A DNA stretch of 11,600 nt from an uncultured Planctomycetaceae bacterium. GTDB taxonomy: Bacteria > Planctomycetota > Planctomycetia > Pirellulales > Pirellulaceae. The DNA lies in the NCBI GenBank assembly GCA_903927685.1, contig CAIYOB010001431.1:1-11600 (forward strand). Reading direction: 5' to 3'. Numbering within the stretch: position 1 is the first letter of the stretch; the number at the start of each line of letters is the position of its first letter. Both the position numbers and the translations under genes were made by a program. Below the pieces are notes generated by a model, which ran no database searches, was not told where the DNA came from, and saw only the letters and a list, made by a program, of their open reading frames with translations. This document shows, piece after piece, positions 6,530 through 11,600 of the stretch.

Positions 6530-6671
6530 TGCGTTGTCTTAGCCAAGAATTGGCGTTGGGTGGCTGGGGTCGAGCCACGAGGTACGAGTGGCGAGCCCCC
6601 AGTTCTTGCCACTGGGGGCTCGCTGCACTCGACCCCAGGCACCCCAGCATTTAGCCTGGACAACGCACTAG
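6526..6671. mobile_element. Complete 146-bp palindromic MITE-like element, copy 2
   Basis: The ends are a perfect 13-bp inverted repeat, ctagtgcgttgtc at 6526-6538 and its complement at 6659-6671; weaker similarity continues inward. The centre has an outer 11-bp stem (ctggggtcgag 6564-6574 with 6628-6638) and an inner 12-bp stem (6591-6602 with 6612-6623) around a 9-nt loop, with a 5-bp side arm gccac/gtggc (6574-6578 with 6588-6592). It has no coding capacity. The architecture fits a non-autonomous miniature inverted-repeat element; CTAG at both ends may be a 4-bp target duplication, as some IS5-type elements make, or part of the terminal repeat. It separates two convergent genes and supplies both stop codons. 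A bidirectional 3'-end or terminator role is possible but lacks a T-tract. No transposase is in the window, so the driving family is unknown. Confidence 0.8.
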
Positions 6672-8224
6672 GGTACCCCGCTCGGCGGCAGCGTCTGGTT
6701 CGCCTGGCTGCCGGGGGCGGCCAGGATCGCCTGAACGAGCGCCTCCTCGGCGATCTTCACCGGGCCGCGCACCAACTCGGGCACGTTGTAGGTTTTCAGG
6801 TACGAGTCGTAGAATCGCGGGTCCTGTTGCGGCAGTACAAACGGCTTATGCTCCCGGCCCTCCGAATCCACATAGCAGATCTGCGGCCGGGCAAAGAGCC
6901 CGCTGCCCCGCTTGCTGCTGAAAACGATCCACCGCGAGTTGCTGGACCAGCAATGCCAGGAGTCCGACTCGGTGCTGTTCGCCCGCGTCAGCGGCCGATA
7001 AGGGAACTCACCATCTTTTGCCAGATCCATGAGGTACAGATCACTATCCGCCTGCAGCACCGGAAAGGCGCCGTGATCGGTCATGCAGAACAGGAGCCAG
7101 CGGCCATCGGGCGAGACGCGTGGCTCGTTGATGCTGCGGCCGGTCTTGGCCGCCGCCAGGACGGACTCCAGCGGCCCCCAGGTGCCGCGGTCCACGTCGT
7201 AACGGATCCGCATCAGGTCGTGCCGGACCGACTCGTAGCCGGCATTGGGCGGCTGCGTGGGAGCACGCTGGGGCTGAGGCGCACTGCAGAAGTACAGATA
7301 GCGGCCATCCGCAGACCAGCCGGGGAACGTCTCCAGACGCTCGGGGTCGGCCAGTGCGGGCGGCGATGAGATCGCACCGGTCCGCACGTCGATCAGCGCC
7401 AGATCGGACTCCAGATCGTAGACCTCGCGGACCTCGACGCCCGCCCCGTGCAGGAATTGCTCCGCCCGGGTCAGCGACGTCGCGGCCAACGGCGCGGTCG
7501 GATGCCACGAGGTGTACGTGGGAAGCCGCGGAAGCGCGGCCGATTTGGTCGCGATCCGCACGGCCTGGCCGTCGTGCACGGCGAGCATGCCGCCTGCAAA
7601 CGGCCGGCTGCCGGGCGGCCGCACGTGCAGCGAAAAATGCTCGGGACGGCCCGCGGGAAAGGAGTGACAGTTGACACAGCCCCCCTTGAATGCCGTGTTC
7701 CGCAAGATCGGCGTTTCCTCAAACGTCTCCAGATTCCGCTGATAGATGCCCAAGTGCCCCCAGTTCGTGAACACGGCTCCCAACAGCCGGTACACCAAGT
7801 GGCTATCGATGGGCTCGTCGGCGATCCGATTGGTGATCGTTTCAAAGCGGTTCCACCGCCCCGCGGGGTCCTGCGCGTAGACGTCGATCTCCAGCCGTCC
7901 GCCGCGATTCTGTGCCAGCAGTGTCCTCCACGGCTGGAGGGGGATTTCGATCGTCGGTCCCGCCGAGGCGATTTCGATCCCGGGCCCCTGGGCCGCATGC
8001 AACCGCACGCGGTACGCCGCGCCCGGCTCTTCAACGGCAAAATTGAGCGGGGCGATGTTGGGAGGAAGGACCGTGTCCGTATAATCCGGCCGGATGCGCG
8101 GCGCCCGGGGGACGGCCTCCCAGGCGGCTGGCGGGCCGTCGGCCCGAAGCAGCCGAAAGCTCCATCCGGCGGCCAAGGCGGCCACCAGGCACAGCGGCAC
8201 GAGATAGCACAGCCAACGCTTCAT
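6668..8224 (-). CDS. CxxCH (c-type haem motif) and PD40/TolB-like propeller protein
   Basis: This 518-aa protein has an N-terminal hydrophobic signal or anchor (about 3-20), so it probably faces the periplasm. After an extracytoplasmic region with the motifs IADEPIDSHLVYRL and GIYQRNLETFEETPI, one CVNCHSF sequence (Cys183, Cys186, His187) gives a single c-type haem attachment site. PD40/TolB-like blades follow: FPGWSADGRYLYF (300-312), EPRVSPDGRWLLF (368-380) and CWSSNSRWIVFSSKR (425-439). I recall the same layout, with 'CVNCHSF' before a TolB-like propeller, in Bacteroidetes proteins of unknown function. The axial Met is not obvious; Met213 is one candidate. The start is ATG 8224, four bases after the upstream stop, with a weak GGGGA about nine bases before it. 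The frame is open to 8317, but that would run into the upstream gene. Its TAG stop (6668-6670) lies in the end of the palindromic element. Haem attachment and its role are inferred. Confidence 0.83.
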   Translation of the reverse strand: MKRWLCYLVPLCLVAALAAGWSFRLLRADGPPAAWEAVPRAPRIRPDYTDTVLPPNIAPLNFAVEEPGAAYRVRLHAAQGPGIEIASAGPTIEIPLQPWRTLLAQNRGGRLEIDVYAQDPAGRWNRFETITNRIADEPIDSHLVYRLLGAVFTNWGHLGIYQRNLETFEETPILRNTAFKGGCVNCHSFPAGRPEHFSLHVRPPGSRPFAGGMLAVHDGQAVRIATKSAALPRLPTYTSWHPTAPLAATSLTRAEQFLHGAGVEVREVYDLESDLALIDVRTGAISSPPALADPERLETFPGWSADGRYLYFCSAPQPQRAPTQPPNAGYESVRHDLMRIRYDVDRGTWGPLESVLAAAKTGRSINEPRVSPDGRWLLFCMTDHGAFPVLQADSDLYLMDLAKDGEFPYRPLTRANSTESDSWHCWSSNSRWIVFSSKRGSGLFARPQICYVDSEGREHKPFVLPQQDPRFYDSYLKTYNVPELVRGPVKIAEEALVQAILAAPGSQANQTLPPSGVP

Positions 8225-8228
8225 CCGT

Positions 8229-10295
8229 CTAGTCCCCGCCGTACAGGAAGAAATAGAAATACGTGGGACCCAAGTCCCGCAAGACGGCTTGGCGGGCCGC
8301 CGGATGGGCGAATCCACGATGTTCGTTGCCGATGTCCACCAACCGCCGGAACCGGTCCACGGACCTCGCGCTGACGGGACACCCCGAGATGAGTGCCCCG
8401 GCCGCCGTCAATTGCAGTGCCTGCCGGTCGTCGCGTGCGTACAGCAAGGCCGCTTCCTCGTACAACAACGGCGTCTCCGGATACGAGTACGCGTGCAGAC
8501 GCGGCAGGTTCTCGACGACGGCGCGCAGGTTCTTCTGCAGCAGGTGGATCGCCATCAGGTATTCAAAGGCCACCCGGTTCTGCGGATTCCGCTCGAGCAG
8601 ACTGTCGAGCGTCCGCTCCGCCGACACAGACCACTCGCCGTCCGGCAGTCGCACCTGCGTGCGCTGGGCGTCGTCCTGAATGATCAGCCGGGATCGCACG
8701 CGGAGGATATCCGGTTCCTCCAGCGTTCGATTCTCGCGCAATCGCTCCAAGAGACTCTCGGCCCGAGCGCCGTACGTCCAATCCTCGCGCAGGGCATTCA
8801 GGTACACCCGGGCCGCATTCGGCCGCCCCTTGATCAGTTTCGTCAACGCCATCCGCAGGAGGAACTCGGCGGACGGGTGGGCTTCCCAGTCGTTATGAGC
8901 GATCGTCTCCGCCTCGTTCACACGTCCCAGTTCCAGGAACAGGTCGCAGGCTTTGCGCGAGAACATGCGGCCGCGGGAGCCGAAGCCGTGATCGACGAAC
9001 AGCTGCCGCTGGCGATAGGCGAACATGTCGTAGGGCAAGCGGCCCAACTGCTGCAAGGCCAAGTTGACGTCTTGATTGGCATAGTCCGCGTACAGCTCGT
9101 CCGGCAAGCCCGCCGCCGCTCGCAGCACCTGGCCCCAGGCACGCTGGTTCGACGACCAATCGACCTCGAGCAGGCTCTTGGTGGTCGCGGGGACGAGCAT
9201 CTTGATCCCGCCGACGCTCGCCGCAACCAGCAGCAGGTAGGGCACGGTCCGCCGGCCGGCCGCCCACGGCCGTGGGGAGCGTGGCTTGCGGGGCCGGCGA
9301 GGTTGGCGAGGCCGATCGGCGGGGGCCTCGGCGTCGCCCCATCTCGCGGACGTCTGCGCGTGGTTTGTGCCCGGCAGTTCTGCCTCGAACCGTCCGTTCG
9401 CCGCGTCCGCCGCTGCCGGTTCTCGTCGCTGAAATGCGGCCCGCAGGCGCGGCCCTGCCGCCAGGAACAACATGCAGACGGGATAATACGCGTCCAACGC
9501 CGCCACGAGCCAGACGCTGGGCGGGCGGTAGATCAGGTACGAGATTCCTGGCACCTCGACGTGCCAGAACGCGGCGTTCAAGTGCCGTAAAGCGCTGCCG
9601 ATGCCCACCTGGATCGCCACCGCGGCCGGGAGCATCGTCAAGCCCAGCAACCGCCGCTTGGCGACCAGCAACTCGTAGACCAGGCCGCAGGCTGCGAATA
9701 CGTAGTGAACCGGGCCGGCCAAGTAGTACAAGAAACCGGAAACAGCGGCGAACGCTGCCAGTCGCGTCCCATCGCTGCCTCCGGCGGTGCGCAGATAGAC
9801 CCACGTCGCGGTCATGGCGAACGCCAAGCCGATCGTGCTCGCGGGACTGTACGAGTAGCCGCTGTGCAGCACCAGCAGCAGCACCGCAGGCGCCATCCAC
9901 GTCGACTTGAGACTCGCACGGGACGCGAATTGGGCACAACTCGCCCGCGCGGCGGCAAAGAGGACACCGACCAGCATGGCAACTGCCAGGGCTCCCGGCC
10001 AGCCATGATAGCAGGCCTGCAACAGCAGCTTGCCCAGCCAGGCACTCGGCTGGCCGGGCGCCACGAGGAACTCCCGTGCGTAGCGCAGGTTCCATAGGAA
10101 CAAGTCGTTCTGGTTCCAGAAAACCAGCCGCATGTCGACCGAGTGATCCAGGTAGATGGCGAACAACACCAGGAACACGGCGGCAGGCCAAGTCAGGGGC
10201 GCCTGCAGGCCGCCAAGCATCCGCCGCACCGAGGCCGACTCCGCCGGCGCCGGTCGCGGACATGCATTAGCAGCAGCAGATGATTCCCCGGCCAC
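8229..10295 (-). CDS. Large multi-pass membrane protein with repeat-rich C-terminal domain (DUF6057-like)
   Basis: This 688-aa protein has about eight hydrophobic segments between residues 34 and 281, a long basic Pro/Arg loop (about 325-349), one more segment (350-369), and a soluble C-terminal half (about 375-688) of helical, TPR-like character. The N-terminal 'FWNQNDLFLWNLRYAREFL' style and the C-terminal 'LREDWTYGARAESLLERL' region resemble, from memory, the uncharacterised DUF6057 membrane proteins of Bacteroidetes; a profile search is needed to confirm this. No catalytic motif is recognised. The GTG start at 10295 has GAAAGG five bases upstream. The TAG stop is four bases before the CxxCH/PD40 gene, so the two are almost certainly translated from one mRNA and may work together at the membrane. 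Confidence 0.8.
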   Translation of the reverse strand: MAGESSAAANACPRPAPAESASVRRMLGGLQAPLTWPAAVFLVLFAIYLDHSVDMRLVFWNQNDLFLWNLRYAREFLVAPGQPSAWLGKLLLQACYHGWPGALAVAMLVGVLFAAARASCAQFASRASLKSTWMAPAVLLLVLHSGYSYSPASTIGLAFAMTATWVYLRTAGGSDGTRLAAFAAVSGFLYYLAGPVHYVFAACGLVYELLVAKRRLLGLTMLPAAVAIQVGIGSALRHLNAAFWHVEVPGISYLIYRPPSVWLVAALDAYYPVCMLFLAAGPRLRAAFQRREPAAADAANGRFEAELPGTNHAQTSARWGDAEAPADRPRQPRRPRKPRSPRPWAAGRRTVPYLLLVAASVGGIKMLVPATTKSLLEVDWSSNQRAWGQVLRAAAGLPDELYADYANQDVNLALQQLGRLPYDMFAYRQRQLFVDHGFGSRGRMFSRKACDLFLELGRVNEAETIAHNDWEAHPSAEFLLRMALTKLIKGRPNAARVYLNALREDWTYGARAESLLERLRENRTLEEPDILRVRSRLIIQDDAQRTQVRLPDGEWSVSAERTLDSLLERNPQNRVAFEYLMAIHLLQKNLRAVVENLPRLHAYSYPETPLLYEEAALLYARDDRQALQLTAAGALISGCPVSARSVDRFRRLVDIGNEHRGFAHPAARQAVLRDLGPTYFYFFLYGGD

Positions 10296-10300
10296 GATTA

Positions 10301-10306
10301 CCTTTC
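10301..10306 (-). promoter_or_regulatory. Ribosome binding site deciding the GTG start at 10295
   Basis: On the minus strand GAAAGG lies five bases before GTG 10295. The next in-frame ATG (residue 26, at 10220) has no comparable site, so GTG is favoured. The gap from 10296 to 10422 holds no other gene. Confidence 0.55.
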
Positions 10307-10422
10307 TTGCGACCGCACGTCAAATCCGTCCAGGCGGTCACTGGTCCCGCAGATTGGTACCTGCAACCGGCGCCTGCCATGTGACGGAAAACCAGGCCCG
10401 GAGTTGTCGGCCCCTTCTCTCG

Positions 10423-11328
10423 TCAAGTTCCCCAACACATCAGTCCCACGCCCGCCACCGTGACCAGCGCCCCTACGGCGGCTCGGAAGCTGACCTGCTC
10501 ATGGTACACCAAGACTGCAAAGGGCAAAATCAAGACGGGCATGGTGTTCACGATCGTCGCCACCACCCCGGTGGGACTGTGCCGCAACGCGACCATGCAC
10601 ACGGCCACGCCGAGGAACGGGCCAACGACACAACCCATGGTCACGATCGCCATCGCCCGCGTGTCGCGGACGGCCGTGAAGACGGCCGGCCAGCGGCCAA
10701 CGACCGTCAGCAGCACGACGTATCCCGGGATGGCGGCCAGCACGCGGATAAAGGTCGCCGCGACCGCGTCGTAGTCGCCGATGCCTTGCCGCGAGAGCAT
10801 CATCGCCAACGCCTGGGCGATGGCAGCCGTAATGGCCAGCAGGACACCCGCGGCCGAGGGGCGTTCGCTCGCGGCGCCCGCGATGTTCGCTCGCCGCTCC
10901 AGGACCACCCAGGTGATTCCGCTGATGGTGACGGTCATGGCCAGCCATTGCCGGGCGACCAGCTTTTCATCCATCACGATCCACGAGAGGATTGCGGCCG
11001 TGGGGGGGGCCAGAGCCTGCAGCAGCAGGGTCAGTCGCGGGCCGATCATCAGCAATGCCTTGAAGGCGCATAAGTCGCAGACAAAGAACCCCATCAGTCC
11101 GGACAGGCCCAGGATCAGCCAGGTCTGGCCGCTGGCATCGGTGGGCAAGCAGCGGCCGCGAACCAGGCCGCCGTAGACCGCCAGGAAGACACAGGTGATC
11201 AGCAAACGATGAAAACTGACGGGCAAGGCCCCGATCCTGCGGCCGGAGGAAGTCCATGCCAATGTAGACAGCGTCCAGAGCACGGCCGCCGCCACCGCGG
11301 ACAGTTCCCCGATTTGCATTCCCGTCAT
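10423..11328 (-). CDS. EamA/DMT-family transporter, ten predicted membrane segments
   Basis: This 301-aa integral membrane protein belongs to the drug/metabolite transporter superfamily, EamA type. Two similar halves of about five hydrophobic segments are visible: the first runs from GELSAVAAAVLWTLSTLAW to a PPTAAILSWIVMDEKL stretch, and the second from AAGVLLAITAAIAQAL to NTMPVLILPFAVLVYHEQV. The Pro-x-x-(A/I)-(A/L)-x...(D/H)EK or HEQ signature near the end of each half is typical of the family and shows the internal duplication. These proteins export or take up amino acids, nucleotide sugars, drugs or other small molecules; the substrate cannot be assigned. The start is ATG 11328, with AAGAAAGAAG (11335-11344 on the plus strand complement) six bases upstream. 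The next gene in the same direction begins 127 bp downstream, so it may or may not share the transcript. Confidence 0.93.
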   Translation of the reverse strand: MTGMQIGELSAVAAAVLWTLSTLAWTSSGRRIGALPVSFHRLLITCVFLAVYGGLVRGRCLPTDASGQTWLILGLSGLMGFFVCDLCAFKALLMIGPRLTLLLQALAPPTAAILSWIVMDEKLVARQWLAMTVTISGITWVVLERRANIAGAASERPSAAGVLLAITAAIAQALAMMLSRQGIGDYDAVAATFIRVLAAIPGYVVLLTVVGRWPAVFTAVRDTRAMAIVTMGCVVGPFLGVAVCMVALRHSPTGVVATIVNTMPVLILPFAVLVYHEQVSFRAAVGALVTVAGVGLMCWGT

Positions 11329-11334
11329 AGCATT

Positions 11335-11344
11335 CTTCTTTCTT
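11335..11344 (-). promoter_or_regulatory. Purine-rich ribosome binding site of the EamA gene
   Basis: On the minus strand AAGAAAGAAG ends six bases before ATG 11328. It favours this ATG over the in-frame ATG three codons later. The remaining 11345-11489 stretch shows no gene and no convincing promoter. Confidence 0.45.
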
Positions 11345-11489
11345 GCGTCATGTGGCTCAACCTTACCTCGCCTGGCCGTCCATTGTCCACCGGAGAACTG
11401 CCAAACGGGGGTGTCCGGCCGGGCGAATCGGCCGTGGCTGGACGCGCAGAGGCCGGCCGTTTGACAACAGCGGCGGCAAGGCGGACAAT

Positions 11490-11600
<111 letters not shown>

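Noticed and set aside
6526..6671. Classic Rho-independent terminator
   Set aside because: The stem is strong but no T-tract follows on either strand, and the element recurs with terminal inverted repeats. A termination role remains possible, but it is not a standard intrinsic terminator.
8225..8317. Longer N-terminus for the CxxCH/PD40 protein, starting at 8317
   Set aside because: It would overlap the end of the upstream gene and place about 31 residues before a good signal sequence. ATG 8224 with four-base coupling is far more natural.
8289..9590. Long plus-strand open frame, 433 codons, opposite the membrane protein
   Set aside because: No hydrophobic or domain pattern is seen. The minus-strand frame has a start signal, membrane segments and four-base coupling to the next gene.
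8893..10263. Minus-strand frame, 456 codons, in another frame of the membrane protein
   Set aside because: Its sequence is Ala/Gly/Arg-rich without membrane segments, whereas the overlapping 688-residue frame shows regular transmembrane segments and a ribosome site.
10156..11073. Plus-strand frame, 305 codons, opposite the EamA gene
   Set aside because: It is His/Asp/Arg/Gln-rich with no domain; such composition is the usual antisense of a hydrophobic membrane protein gene.

Overview
The window looks like chromosomal DNA from a high-GC planctomycete, probably of the Pirellulales type. The signs are a Tat-exported Gfo/Idh/MocA oxidoreductase with the planctomycete-style C-terminus, a membrane-anchored leucine-rich-repeat protein with an 'FNLR-CLLLL' membrane segment, a serine/threonine kinase fused to another domain, and a c-type-haem/PD40 protein. 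This placement is inference from protein style, not from a marker gene. No rRNA, tRNA, CRISPR array, transposase or phage gene is visible.

Layout. Positions 1-85 hold the end of a dispersed palindromic element (copy 1). A leftward pair follows: an exported endonuclease/exonuclease/phosphatase (EEP) protein (2364 to 1567) and then a Tat-exported Gfo/Idh/MocA oxidoreductase (about 1453 to 83). A gene-free divergent region, about 2365-2881, carries a candidate promoter, six direct 13-bp repeats facing four inverted ones, and a perfect short hairpin. A rightward pair comes next: the membrane LRR protein (2882-5029) and, 21 bp downstream, a typical 2-Cys peroxiredoxin fused to a Ser/Thr protein kinase (5051-6529). 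Between that kinase and the next, convergent gene lies a complete 146-bp copy of the palindromic element (copy 2, 6526-6671); its CTAG ends contain the stop codons of both genes. A leftward group then fills the rest: an EamA/DMT transporter (11328 to 10423), a large multi-pass membrane protein resembling DUF6057 (10295 to 8229), and four bases later a CxxCH plus PD40 propeller protein (8224 to 6668). Copy 3 of the element, in the opposite orientation, starts at 11490 and runs off the window.

How it fits together. The LRR protein and peroxiredoxin-kinase form a likely two-gene operon in which peroxide chemistry could be tied to phosphorylation signalling. The DUF6057-like and CxxCH/PD40 genes are tightly coupled, and I recall a similar pairing in Bacteroidetes. 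The main items to follow up are the peroxiredoxin-kinase fusion and the small palindromic element whose ends coincide with gene stop codons.
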